DNA of 64,000 nt from Lycorma delicatula (lineage: Eukaryota; Arthropoda; Insecta; Hemiptera; Fulgoridae). The position numbers and the translations under genes were made by a program. The notes under the pieces are model-generated. The model was not told the origin of the DNA. It worked only from the letters and a program-made list of their open reading frames with translations, and did not search any database. Location of the stretch: assembly GCF_047948215.1 (NCBI RefSeq), contig NC_134462.1:113659937-113723936 (forward strand), in the 5' to 3' direction. This document shows, piece after piece, positions 11,906-23,351 of this stretch. Position 1 is the first letter of the stretch; each line of letters starts with the position of its first letter.

Positions 11906-12589
11906 GTGTGTAATATCCGCCTTGGTGTAGAACCTTGGTTAGGGTAATTACTCTATGTATTTACCGCTGGTTCAGATAATAAATAGTTACAGGTATTAAT
12001 CACTTCGTAATTAGATTTGATCCTTTAATATGTAGACGAATAATACAAGATTATGTGTAAGTGTATATAAATGCCTTTTAATAATTTCATAAATGATACA
12101 TTGTTAAGAATATATATAATATTATATTTTGTAAGTTTGAACCGTTGAGTCCAGAAAGCTGGAAGAAGACTGCCTGAATATAGTGTGGAGTCGGCTTATA
12201 CAGTGTGTGAGAAGCCGCTGAGTCGTCAAGAGCCGAGTGCATCCGAAAGGAGCTGTGTGAACTGTACGGAACCGCTGAATAGTCAGGAGCCAAGTGTGAA
12301 CTAATAGAAAGACCTTTAACTTTTAAAGTCCTTAATTAAATTCTTAATGACATGCACTGAGTTTGAACATGGTGGTCCTGGAAAAAGGCAGGACCGTTAC
12401 CGGGGAGTATTAGGCATCACTACTGGATGAAACATCCACATCTGGAGTAAAATGTGTTATTTCAATACAGTAATACGCCTGCACTCACGTATTGGGTTTT
12501 TGCTGAAAAACTTTACGATCTACAGTTCGAAGTGCTTCCATGTGCGTCGTATTCGCTGCATTAAGCAACCAGTAATTATTTCTTCTTCT
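11906..12589. other. Non-coding DNA with a moderately GC-rich block
   Basis: The segment 12140-12440 is richer in G and C than its flanks and looks like TE sequence such as an LTR or UTR. I could not place it. Nothing else was recognised. Confidence 0.4.
12211..12297 (+). repeat. Imperfect tandem pair of a ~30-bp unit
   Basis: GAAGCCGCTGAGTCGTCAAG at 12211 is repeated as GGAACCGCTGAATAGTCAGG at 12268, each followed by AGCC(G/A)AGTG. The units are spaced 57 bp apart. This could be part of an LTR or UTR of an unclassified element. Confidence 0.6.
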
Positions 12590-12900
12590 CAAACCCTTTC
12601 TTTTTCCTGTTTATCCTCCGGTAACTACCGTTTTTAGATAATTCTTCAGAGGATGAATGAGGATGATATGTATGAGTGTGAATGAAGTGTAGTCTTGTAC
12701 ATTCTCAGTTCGACCATTCCTGAGATGTGTGGTTAATTGAAACCCAACCACCAAAGAACACCGGTATCCACGATCTAGTATTCAAATCCGTGTAAAAATA
12801 ATTGGCTTTTCTGGGACTTGAACGCTGGAACTCTCGATTTCCAAATCAGCTGATTTGGGAAGACGCGTTCACCACTAGACCAACCCGGTGGGTTTTTTTT
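12590..12900 (-). mobile_element. SINE-B copy, near full length
   Basis: On the minus strand the element starts with a tRNA-like head containing an A-box (TGGTCTAGTGGTGAACGCGT). It continues through a palindromic CAAATCAGCTGATTTG where the anticodon arm would be and a degenerate B-box (GCGTTCAAGTCC). The body and the shared CTTCAGAGGATGAATGA tail follow, the tail being given as seen on the plus strand. It ends beside a 5'-truncated Jockey LINE. This and the copy at 23.0 kb are the best guides to the family. Confidence 0.9.
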
Positions 12901-12940
12901 AAAGGTGTGTCTATCCAATTAGGTATTTCGTTAGGTCTAA

Positions 12941-13841
12941 GGCACATGAGATGTGCCTAAAATCGAGGCACGTCATATTTGCCACGCGGAGGGGTTACTG
13001 TACCAGTGTGTATTTCGATGGTGTTTTGATCCCACAGACGGAGACTGTGCGGAATCTGGGACTTCACCTGGATCAGCGTTTGATCTGGAAGTATCACGTG
13101 AGGATGAAGAGGAAACAGCTGAACGCACGGTTCAGGGAACTTCATTGGCTGCTACGGAGGAACTCAGGCCTCACGTTATCCAAGAAGATCTTAATTTATA
13201 AGGCTATCCTGCGCCAAATCTGGACGTACGGTGTAGAATTGTGGGGAACGGCTAGTACTAGTAATGTGGAAATTATACAACGATTCCAAATCAAAGTAGC
13301 GAGGATAATTGCCGAAGCGCCGTGGTTCACGCGGAATGATGAGATTTACGATTATCTTGAGCTCCCGTCGGTTCGTGAGATTGTACAACAGCGCAATGAC
13401 AAATACCTGCAGAGGCTTGAGAATCATGTAAACCACTTTGTAATTAATCTACTCGATAACAGCAGAGATATCCGACGGTTGAGATGTGCCCACGTTCTCG
13501 ACTTAGGGTCTGCGTAACAGTTTGGAATCTAACACCGTCAAGTTTAGTGGTGTCGTATCTAATTTCTTGTTACATCTCTTTCTTTTCCTTTTTTTATTTG
13601 TTTTAATGTTTGTTTTTTTGGACTATATGATGCTGAAATTAATGGTTTATTATTTATAACTGAGCTTGAAATTTCTTATTGGACTTCAAGTTTACTTGCA
13701 AGTATTTATTTTGTATTACTTATTTTGGGGTTTCCTTAAGGACTCCTTTATCACGTACTTTTGTCAGGAAACTTACTTATGACTCTGCAGGAAAGCCGAT
13801 TGTATTTATAATTGTAATTGAGAGAAAAGAAAAAAAAATCA
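12941..13841 (+). mobile_element. 5'-truncated Jockey-clade non-LTR retrotransposon tail
   Basis: The insertion comprises the last part of ORF2, about 320 bp of T/G-rich 3' UTR, and an A-rich end near 13828-13841. The start is set by where the coding similarity begins. A short inverted microduplication (AGGCACAT...ATGTGCCT) sits at the truncation point. No confident target duplication was found. The truncation fits incomplete target-primed reverse transcription. Confidence 0.75.
12951..13517 (+). pseudogene. Jockey-clade reverse transcriptase, C-terminal fragment
   Basis: This 188-codon frame is uninterrupted and ends at a real-looking TAA. It carries the thumb and C-terminal region of a Jockey-type RT: LGLHLDQRLIWKYH (the NLGV-LD block), then YKAILRQIWTYGVELWGTA (residues about 82-100) and IQRFQIKVARIIAEAPWF (about 109-126). 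The palm with the catalytic (F/Y)ADD is missing, so it cannot work as RT. The intact frame suggests a fairly recent insertion. The ATG at 12951 is incidental, since a full ORF2 would begin far upstream. Confidence 0.85.
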
Positions 13842-16373
13842 GCAGTATGATCATATTTCAAATTATCTTCTTTATCTTTGTAAAGAAAAATAAATGTTTT
13901 TAATTACGTCAGTGTAAATTAAGTAAAGATTTAAAAACATTTTAATTTCGAAAATAAAGGAAGTTTTACACGTTTTATACAGTTAAATATTAAAAAAATA
14001 ATAAAAAATTATTCACCATTACACCTAAAAACACCACTAAAAATAAAAAAATTGGTTAACCTAACCAATGGAAAGCTAAATGGTAGTTAAATCTGAAATA
14101 TAGTCACACGTTATGAAACCTATACCATACCAAATTGCTTGTAAAAGAAAGATTATTTCACACGATTCAAAAAACAACTTTGTCACCTAAATTTTGTTTG
14201 GTTTAAACATTTTCTCTTTATCAAACATTTGTTTTGAAAATATGAACACATAAATTAAGAAATTCTAAATGGTTTAAATAAGTAATTTTATTATTAATAA
14301 AATTAATTAATTGTAAATTTACAGAATGTAAAGATAAATTTTATTCTGTAATTTATCATCAAACATATATATATATATATATTTAAAACATTATAATAAA
14401 TAATATAAAAAAATAAAAATAAAATTATAACTTATTTATTTTTAATTGAAATTGATATAATTGTATGTAAAAAAAAAGGTACATGATACTTTAAAAATAT
14501 ATATGACAATTATATATTAAACCAATTAATAATTCTATTTAAAAAACAGAATAATTTTGGCATGATTTCTAAACTTTAGTTATTATTACTTTAGTATATC
14601 AAAACATTGCAACGAAAAAATATTTTACTTTTTTTTTGCGTGTTAACGTATAAGTTTATAAATATAAAAAAAAGATAATGTTTTATTAAAACTAAAATAA
14701 AAAATCATAGTTTTTTAAATGTAGAGTAACGAGAAAACTAAAAAAAAGACAAATCTACAGTAAAAGAATTTTGAAATCGTTAAGCTGGAATTTACGGCAT
14801 CGGGTAGGCGAATGGGTGGTGCTAGAGCATTTATCAAATTACCACCCAAGCGCAAGATGTTTTGGCCTCTAGAAAAGATGTTAAAAATATGACCGAGTGC
14901 ATCTGCTACAGTAGTACATTATATAAATGTCTAGTCGGCTACCGACATACAGTTCTTCATTTTTCGAAGCTCTTCATCGGTCTCTTTGGTTATTGTCAAC
15001 ACGTGGGCGCGAGATTTAAATGCTTACGGTGACGACGAGAAAGAGATAAACGGAAAGTGAAAAAAATGATGCGGAAGGGAGAGACGGTCGTTGTTACTTA
15101 CATCCTTTGTGACATTTATTAAATATAGATCCTTCCTCCTAAAATTAACGTATAAACAACACTAATAACAACTTTTTGACCAAACCCTAATTTATTGATT
15201 TATTTTCAACCTTAGTAGACAAGTCGCTAACTTAATGGTAGCTGAAAAAAGTGTTAACGTCCTAATAAATCATATTAAAATCTAATAATTACATGGTATC
15301 CACCTTTCTTTTCAAAGGATCTTTAAAACTTCAAAAATTTTATATATTATTATATATAAAAAATACGACAACGTAAATTTTACATAATTCATAATAATTT
15401 GAAACTGATTAAGTATAACTTAAATAGAATAACGTTTATATAGTTATATTATTATTAAAAATAAAGAAAAATTAGAAACATAAATCATAATTATCTAAAT
15501 GAAATTCCGAATTTAAAATGCAGAATTTAAAATAAATAAAATTTATGAGCGCGCTGAAAATAATAATATTACATAAATTACTAGAATTAATATTATTAAC
15601 TTATTATTCTGCAATTATGTTAATAAAGATTAAATAAAACGGATTTAAGAATACCTGTTCCTAAAGATAAAAATATTATATTTTATTTTTTAAATTTTGA
15701 CTTAATTTGGCGATAAATAAAAAATAACTATCAACAATTTATTAACTTATAATTTTGCAGCGACATAAAAAATTTGAATATATTAAAAAAAGAATAAATG
15801 GTATTGATTTTTTTCCCTTTTTAATAGTAATTTTTTTTAAATTTACTTTTTTTTAAATTTATTATATATGTTATTTAATTAAAAATATAAATATGCTAAA
15901 AAAAACTACCCCTATGAAAAAACAAGGTATTTTTGAAAACTACAGAGTATACACTTTGTTATTATTAAAAATATGAAAACAGACCGTCGAAATGACGTAA
16001 AGAGTATAAGAACAAGGGTCAACTAAACTTTTATGAAATGAGGTAATATTATTTATTTTTATTATTTAACTAAGTTTAAAAATAATTTTCCACAATATTC
16101 CCCCCAAAAAATACTTTTAGTATCACAATAAATACCTTTTCAATCCAGTAAAAAAGATTTAATCGTCTACGTAGATATTGCATGTTTCGTATAAAATATA
16201 TTCCTCAAAAATTAACAGAAATAACGTTGAAACGTAATCAGCAGAGGAATTTTTACAAACTAAAGAAGATTCATTGAAATATTCTTAAGTATTGTTTCAT
16301 TATATACAAAAACCTACCTAAAAAAAAGCTGGTAAATTATTGCAAGAATTTCCCGGTAATTAATAATAAAAAA
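13842..16373. other. Very AT-rich non-coding DNA
   Basis: Long A/T runs and a short (AT)n at 14364-14382. The block 14790-15120 is less AT-rich, with a TATATAAAT at about 14932 and a CAGTT about 30 bp downstream, but no coding exon was recognised. Nothing else can be supported. Confidence 0.45.
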
Positions 16374-17096
16374 TCTGGTGTAGACACCACATAACTTCCT
16401 TGTATGCCTATTAAATTACATATACACATTTTTTATTATGAAAAGTACATAAAATTTTATTCCATTAATAACGTTTGATATTTTTTCGTAATTCTTTTTT
16501 TATTGTTATTACTTATTATTATTTATCGTAACAGTTATTTTTTAAAATCGGAGGTAAAGAATAATTATTAATAACTCAATATAATTAAATTAAAAAAACA
16601 AAGTTAAAAAAAAAGGAGATGAAGTCTGATTCGAACCGATTTGCCTTCTCCTTGTAAGATCCAAATATTTTTTAATTAATTAAAATTCTACTTGCCTATA
16701 ACTCTAGAACCAATGAAAATAAATACCACTTATGATATATCGTTGAAAAGCTCTCAATGAGGGCTGATTACTGCAGTTAAGAAAAATTTTAAAAGCCAAA
16801 TGTTTAGGATTTTGGGCTTTTTTGGATACTTTTAGTCTAGTCGATTCCAATCAAATGGGGAGGTGCACAACTTGATGTTACAACATTCCTAAAATCAAAA
16901 TTTCAACATCCTACGGCTAATTGTTTTTGAGTTATACGAGGTACATAGTACGCACATTCATACGTAAGTACGTACAGACATCACGCCGAAACTAGTCAAA
17001 ATGGGTTCAGGGATAGTCAAAATGAATATTTCCTTTGAAATCTGAAAAATTAAATTTTTCGTGATCACAATACTTCTTTACTTCGTACAAGGAATT
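16374..17096 (-). mobile_element. TIR-700 element, copy 2 (minus orientation), near full length
   Basis: The plus strand begins TCTGGTGTAGACACCACATA followed by ACTTCCTTGTATG and ends ACTTCGTACAAGGAATT. Between them it carries the family blocks in reverse: GAAGTCTGATTCGAACCGAT (B-box-like), GGGGAGGTGCACAACTTGA, ACATCACGCCGAAACTAGTC and TCAAAATGAATATTTCC. At about 720 bp it is one of the two best length guides for the family. No coding capacity. Confidence 0.85.
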
Positions 17097-19199
17097 AAAA
17101 ACAGAATATTATTTTTTAAGTGAGTAATATATTTTAATAAAAATCTTTTTAAAAATATTAATACATAGGTTAAGCCTAAGAAACTGGCTTAAATAAGAAG
17201 TTTTATCTAAATCTAATATCCCCTTCAAAAAAAGGCTGAAATAAGAAAAATAAATTTCTCAAAAAAACGTTTCTGCATTTTAGGTCCGGGGTTTATAATT
17301 TAAAAAAAATTGTAGACATTTCTTAATAGCTCTATGTATGAAGTATATTAAACGATTTTTGATAAATATTTAAACCGAATGAATGTTGAAAAAAAATATA
17401 TATATTTCAGTTTAAGAGGTCATGATTGGTTTTTAAAAACGTTTTTGGATTATTTATATCTGAATTATGGGTAAAAATTTGGTTTTATAAAATTTTCTGT
17501 AAAAATGCCTTGAAGAAAATCAAAATATTTTTTTTTAAGATAACACCAACCCCTTAACAAATTTTCCTTGCATCCCTTAACAAATTTTTAAAAAATTAAT
17601 ATAATCCTCAAAGAAATATTTGAGATAAATTTGAAGAAAATTGGTTTAGGCAATCTTGAGATATAAGGCCAAAAGTAATCCATGCGACACATAAACGTAC
17701 GTGAATACACTCTTGTGCTTTTTAGTCAATATGAAATAGTTGGACCGTAAAGATTTACAATTAAAAAAAAACCGATAGCCCATTTTTTTAAATAATTGTC
17801 GAGAATTTTAGAAAAACTCCTTTTATGTAGCTATTCTAAATATATTATTTTTTCGTCTTTTCTTAAATTTAGGTAATTTATTTAGGAGTAAATGATTATA
17901 TATCATATTCAGACTTTAATGTTTAATTTTTTAATGGGCGTAATGATTTTATTCTATCCTGGTAGAATCGGTTAAAATACATATAAACAGTATAGAAAAA
18001 TATACTAAATCAAATTATGATTTGAATCAAATAGAGATTTAATAAGGTTCAATAACTAATTTAACTAGAACAGACCATCCTAAGAAGCTCTAAACATAAA
18101 TAAGTCTGTTACAAAACCCAAATAGAACTTATTTTGGACAAAATAATATTATAGTAATTAGGAAATCTTTTTAAAATCAAATATTACGTATTCCACAGCG
18201 GCGAGAGTAATTTTTTTGAATTTGTGTCAATATTGAATACATTGTGTTTAATTTTTTTTCCTTTTAGTATAGTCCGTATCTAATATTTATTATTCACTCT
18301 TATATATATTTCATTGAAATTTATGTTGACTGATTTCAGTTATTGATAGATTGTAATGAAACTTTACCGTAATTAAATTATAAAAATGAAATTAAACGAG
18401 TTTCTCAACTTCGTACGATATCAGCAAATCTAACTTAAAGCTCGCTAACCTCGTCTAATTAACCTTAAATATTAAATTGGCTGACTATCAGATCGAATCA
18501 ATAACTGTACACAGTAACCATTTATTTATTCAGTAAATAACGTATATTGCACTTGTACAATAATGAATTACAAAATTTTTGTTGAGGGTACTGTGTAACT
18601 TACGAGGGATGTAACTCCGATAAAAGGCGTCATATTGACGCTTTTTTACGCTTAATTTGAGTAATTTCCATTACAATAGCGTATATAAAAATATAGATAC
18701 AAATAGAATATATAAATACTAATGTTTGTAACTTTTATTCCGTTCCCATACGTTAAAAAAAATCATCATTATTATTACAACATAAAGGTGGTAAAATTTA
18801 AAAATTACGGTAGAACGACACTGTTTTCTTGTTTATTGATGATTAAAACGATAACCATAACAACATATGCCAAGATTACTGACTTTCGAATGTGCACCAT
18901 TCTTTTAAATAAGTAACAAAATAAAAGAGACGTTTCAGATGTAATTTATTTAATTACGGATGAAAAACCAATCTTTTAGGTGTTAGCAGTTGACAAATCG
19001 AATTTTATAAACACGATTCATTATTCCAACTTAATGCATTAAAAAGTCCTCAAACTCTGTAAATTTAAAAATTCAAACCTATCATAATTACTGGAAAAAA
19101 TTAATATAATTTCCTATATCTTAAATTAAAAAGCTGCTCAAAATTTTCGTAGTTTATGCCTTTACATACAAATTTAACATCTCCATAACGATGTTTTTT
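17097..19199. other. AT-rich non-coding DNA, nothing recognised
   Basis: No gene or classified TE. A short hairpin (GGCGTCA...TGACGC) lies near 18616-18640, with no context to give it meaning. Confidence 0.45.
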
Positions 19200-19740
19200 T
19201 AAGTCTTCCTTCCAGAACCAGACTCCCAATTACACATGAACACGGTTCCGAGAGGTGCCTTCGCCTCTAGCCGCAAGATGAGGGAAACGCCAGGCCCGGC
19301 TATGCCGTTCCCGGTCTCCATCACCCAACAACCGGGACTCGGTCCTTTGTGCTACACCACTAACGGGGACACCCCCAAATGGACGGCCCCAACGGCACTC
19401 AGACTTGTAGCTAAGGGGCTCGAAGTCCCCACACTTCATCGCCACCACCCACCCGTGCAAGTACGGGCGAACGGCAGCTCCGTACGGAGCTGTCCCTCAA
19501 CCCCTCGCTTCCCGATATTTCATTTGAAGTATTTCTGACACAAAACCCGTCACAATTTCGAAGTCCACCGGACTGCGTAATATCGTTCCAACGATGGTCT
19601 CTACCTCGGGATGCCCAGTTACGGCAGCACAGTTGCGGCGTTCTTCGTCTCACCACGGGCACTGGAATATCACGTGTCCAGCGTGTATAAGTCTCGACAG
19701 TAAAGGCAGAAGTGGTCTTCAGTCCTACAAACGATTTATA
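19200..19740 (-). mobile_element. R1-clade LINE tail, 5'-truncated
   Basis: On the minus strand this is about 230 bp of ORF2 C-terminus followed by about 300 bp of GC-rich 3' UTR, ending near a short A run at 19195-19201. The 3' UTR contains a block reading AAGGCACCTCTCGG on the minus strand, followed by a TGTAATTG-containing end. The same layout is seen on the plus strand at 26305-26350. No target duplication was identified. Confidence 0.7.
19508..19733 (-). pseudogene. R1-clade ORF2 C-terminal fragment with CCHC zinc knuckle
   Basis: The minus strand reads, with one frame change, a CLYC pair and then AGHVIFQCPW, which makes a C-x2-C...H-x4-C knuckle typical of the C-terminus of R1-type ORF2. 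A TGA follows where Trp or another residue is expected. The frame continues DEERRNCAAVTGHPEVETIV and VTGFVSEILQMKYREARG to a stop at about 19510. RT and endonuclease domains are absent. The knuckle is thought to bind nucleic acid. The gene is dead. Confidence 0.75.
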
Positions 19741-21561
19741 TTTCTTTATACGAATCACTTATCTAAAATTATATTTGTGTTTTGGGGATAAAAAAAGGAA
19801 AATATTGGGGTTACAGCTGTTAAAAAAATCCCAGCTCAAGAAACAGCTAAAAATGTTTCAAACATTTTGAAACTTTTTGCTGTAAAAGTTTTTGTTGTAA
19901 TTCATAAACGTTATTTAGTTACAACTGGCAAAAAACATTTAACAAAATCATGTATAATGAAACCTAAACCATGTAACATTTTCCCGCCTTTTTTCTAGTA
20001 ATAAAGAAAAAAAGTTTAAATATTAATCGAGGTAAATAAAATATATACTTGTTACTGAAATGAACTAAATTTTTCTTTTGATTGATCGATTAATAAATCG
20101 AAACTTAAAACATAACGGTACCATTTACTCCCATTATTAATATGGTACGTGCAACATAAAAAAATGCACTCCTGCGTGAATAAACATTATATAAAAAAAT
20201 GACAACTATTAATTCTTACATAAAGCAGATTAAAAATTCTACGTAAAGATAATGATTACCTACTGGTATAAAAAGGACTAAGATACATGTTGCAATAAGG
20301 AGAAAGGTCTGACTGAATTCGTTATTACAGTCAATTTGTTTGTTTTAGGTTATAACTGGAAAGAGATTACTATCACCTTTATTGTGCTTTTAAACTTATT
20401 TACTGTACTCAATTTTATTTTAAAACAAACTATTCTCAGGTTAAAAAATAAACCTTTTTTAATTTATAAATCCAATCATTGTTGTATTTAATTAAGAAAA
20501 AAAGTTTTAAAAATGTAACAGAAGAAAAAGAAGAAATATTACTTGGAGTTGTTATTTATACATTTACCCTCTTAACTCTGAAATAATGATCGAATCGTGA
20601 ACATTGATACCGATAACATAGATATTGATTTTCGTAAGCCATTTCAACCTCTGAAGAAAAAATCAACCGGTAAATTCAAAACAAGTAAGAGTTTCATATA
20701 AAAGAAAAAAAATAGTAATATTAAAAATAAATTAAAAGAAACCGCAATGATATGTCAATTCTTCTTTAAATTTTTTATTTAGAAGTCAAAGCTAAATTTA
20801 AAAAAAAAACAAATTATTTAAACTACTCAAATTAATTTAATCAGACTTCATAAATAGAAATTTTAAAAATCGAAACTGTATCTTTTACTTTTAAAAGCTC
20901 CATATTTTTAAATTTATTGTAGAGATGGTTTTATTGCTGGTATACCTTAAATTTTTCATTTTATTTAAAATAATAAACGCTGCCCAGATGGGTAAAAAAG
21001 CGATTCGCAAGAAAGAGAAAGTAGGAAACCATCAGTTTTAATAAAAATAAAACAAGAAGAAATGTTTCTTGTTTTACTTTATAAATTACACACATAGAAA
21101 AACGACTCAAAGAGACTGTTATCCCCAAAGTGAGTAAAATTTTAAATATACGAAATATTTTTTTTATGCAAATTTTTCAAAATAATTATGTATTTTTCCG
21201 TTAAAATATTCTTTGAAGATCAAAGTAATATAAGGGTTATGTCATTACGCTAAAACAATCCAGCATTAAGTAATGATGATAAAAAAATGGAAAAAAAAAT
21301 CAAATCGTTTTCAGAAAAAAGTAATTTTCCGATTAAAACATCTTCCATTTACTGAAGGTAAACTTTCAGTTGGATTACCAGGGGAATTTCTACAAAGTAA
21401 AAATGAGAATGATTAACGACTGTACATTTGGTGAAAAGGAAAATCATATATATGTCTTTAAATATATACTGTAACAAAGTACGGGAACCCTTAAATAATT
21501 TTTTTACTTTTAAAACTTACCTTTAATTGTAATCTTAAGCTTAATCTTTACAATTATATCG
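19741..21561. other. AT-rich non-coding DNA, nothing recognised
   Basis: No element or gene signature found in this 1.8 kb. Confidence 0.5.
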
Positions 21562-21625
21562 AGTTTATTTTCCCGGAGAGTAGCGCTAGAATAGCTATAT
21601 TAAGGAGAAAGTACAGTGATTATAT

Positions 21626-22085
21626 AAAAAATTGGGTTTTTTTTGTCTTCAGTCATTTGACTAGTTTGATGCAGCTCTCCAAGATTCCCTGTTTAGTGCC
21701 TGTCGTTTCATTTCGGTATACCCCCTACATCCTACATCCTACATCCCTAACAATTTGTTTTACATATTCCAAACGTTACCTGCCTGTACAATTTTTTCCT
21801 TCTACATGTCCCTCCAATATTAAAGCGACTATTCCAGGATAGGCCAATATGTGGCCTATAAGTCTATCTCTTCTTTTAACTATATTTTTCCAAATGCTTC
21901 TTTCTTCATCGATTTGCCGCAACACTTCTTCATTTGTCACTTTATCCACCCATCTGATTTTTAATATTCTTGTATAGCACCGCATTTCAAAAGTTTTTGA
22001 TCTTTTCTTCTCAGGTACTTCGATCGTCCAAGTTTCATTTCCATATAAAGCTACACTCCAAACATATACTTTCAAAAAATTGGGT
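21626..22085 (-). mobile_element. 5'-truncated LINE insertion with 12-bp target duplication
   Basis: AAAAAATTGGGT occurs at 21626-21637 and 22074-22085. Between them lies 436 bp whose minus strand carries an RT C-terminus followed by a 3' UTR and a short A tail. On the plus strand the UTR begins GTCTTCAGTCATTTGACTAG. A matching repeat without the insertion exists at 36.4 kb. Confidence 0.85.
21776..22073 (-). pseudogene. LINE reverse transcriptase C-terminal fragment
   Basis: The minus strand reads YVWSVALYGNETWTIEVPEK, then RCYTRILKIRWVDKVTNEEV and RRDRLIGHILAYPG, followed by a GK/GR-rich segment. This is the conserved C-terminal region of an arthropod endonuclease-reverse transcriptase LINE. 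I am not certain of the clade. The first residues of the open frame come from the flanking target DNA. The catalytic palm is missing. The frame is intact over about 100 codons, which suggests modest age. Confidence 0.8.
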
Positions 22086-22319
22086 ATTGGTTTTTTCAAA
22101 TCTTTACGTTTTAGGATTCAACTAGTTCATCTAAACTTAGCATACTTAATCTACACCCGCCCACCGAGCGATTCTATGCCGTCCATACGCAAATATATGA
22201 ATTTAAGTTTTTAAAAAAATTAAATCGGTGGAAACTATCAGTTGATCGGTAAATAGACATGGGGGGTGATTTAACTGCTTGCAAAGAACTGGAGGGGAGA
22301 CACTTTCTTCGCCAGTTCA

Positions 22320-22320
22320 C

Positions 22321-22359
<39 letters not shown>
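22320..22359. repeat. (TAA)n microsatellite
   Basis: About 13 perfect TAA/AAT units. On the minus strand it reads as poly-Leu in a spurious frame. Confidence 0.95.
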
Positions 22360-22362
<3 letters not shown>

Positions 22363-22986
22363 GAACAGCAGTATTTCTACTTTAAAAAAATTTTTTTGTC
22401 TTACGTTTTGCGAAAAAGTTTACTTAATTAGGTGAATGACAGTTTGTTACTTCATGTTTCGTTGATAATTCAGAAACCATATATTAAGAAAAATTTTCTT
22501 TAAAACGTATTATTTTAAAAACTGAACTATAAAGATTTAACAACCCACAATGACTTCCAAAAACAAACGAAAAATTCTGAGGAATAATCGAAAAATTCAA
22601 GACAATTGGGATGAGAAATACCCCGTGTTTGATTTATCGGAAGACTTTCATTTAAAAAAAAATAATAATAATACCGTTCGTCGGTATGATACGAAACACA
22701 AATCATTTAATGGAACTTTTCATCGGAGGTTTGTAATGTGGCGTGAAAAATTAGCTTCCTTCAAAAAATTATTGCGAGTACAACAAAGCGCAATGTAACT
22801 GGCGATCTCACAAAAAGTACCAGTGACAAGAGCAGCTTATGAAATTTGTCTTATTAGTTGCAAAAATATGAAGCTATTTACTGACGGAGATTTTGTGAAG
22901 AGAATGTTGTATAAATCCTTCCAGCATATTATTTGATAAATTTAACGATAAAAATCAAATATTGTTAGAAATAAAGAAACTACAAC
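22360..22986. other. Non-coding DNA; weak unassigned coding-like frame
   Basis: An 82-codon plus-strand frame (22550-22798) rich in Lys, Arg and Asn starts MTSKNKRKILRNNRKIQDNW. I recognise no domain. Its composition could be chance or a decayed DNA-binding segment of a transposon, so no gene is called. Confidence 0.35.
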
Positions 22987-23320
22987 TCGCAGACTCTACC
23001 TCTCTCTTTTTCCTGTTTAGCCTCCGGTAACTACCGTTTAGATAATACTTCAGAGGATGAATGAGGATGATATGTATGAGTGTAAATGAAGTGTAGTCTT
23101 GTACATTCTCAGTTCGACCATTCCTGAGATGTGTGGTTAATTGAAACCCAACCGCCAAAGAACACCGGTATCCATGATCTAGTATTCAAATCCGTGTAAA
23201 AATAACTGGCTTTACTAGGAGTTGAACGCTGGAACTCTCGGCTTCCAAATCAGCTGATCTGGGTAGACGCGTTCACCACTAGACCAACCTACCAACCTGC
23301 AGGGTTCGCAGACTCAACCT
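22987..23320 (-). mobile_element. SINE-B copy, full length, with 15-bp target duplication
   Basis: TCGCAGACTCTACCT at 22987-23001 and TCGCAGACTCAACCT at 23306-23320 are the target duplications, differing at one base. The SINE body is 23002-23305. On the minus strand: tRNA-like head with A-box TGGTCTAGTGG, a degenerate B-box GCGTTCAACTCC, the central body, the tail shared with SINE-A, and an AGGAAAAAGAGAG end. This copy defines the family limits best. Confidence 0.92.
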
Positions 23321-23351
23321 GCTTTTGACGAATTGGACAAATTGCAAAATA

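Larger units (their letters stand above)
21562..22132. repeat. Unclassified dispersed repeat (copy 1), split by a LINE insertion
   Basis: If the LINE at 21638-22073 and one target duplication are removed, the joined flanks match 36389-36512 over about 125 bp. Shared points are TTTATTTTCC, CTAGAATA, AGGAGAAAGTA and AACTAGTTCATCTA (AATTAGTTCATCTA in the other copy). The empty site at 36.4 kb therefore serves as an independent check on the LINE insertion. Its family and outer limits are unknown. Confidence 0.65.

Noticed and set aside
12140..12440. LTR of a Gypsy or BEL element
   Set aside because: GC-moderate with a tandem unit, but no paired LTR, primer site or TG...CA ends could be shown.
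13679..13903. 74-codon plus-strand frame after the Jockey fragment
   Set aside because: It lies in the LINE 3' UTR and runs past its A-rich end.
18612..18645. Hairpin followed by T run, resembling a bacterial terminator
   Set aside because: The DNA is eukaryotic and there is no gene upstream.
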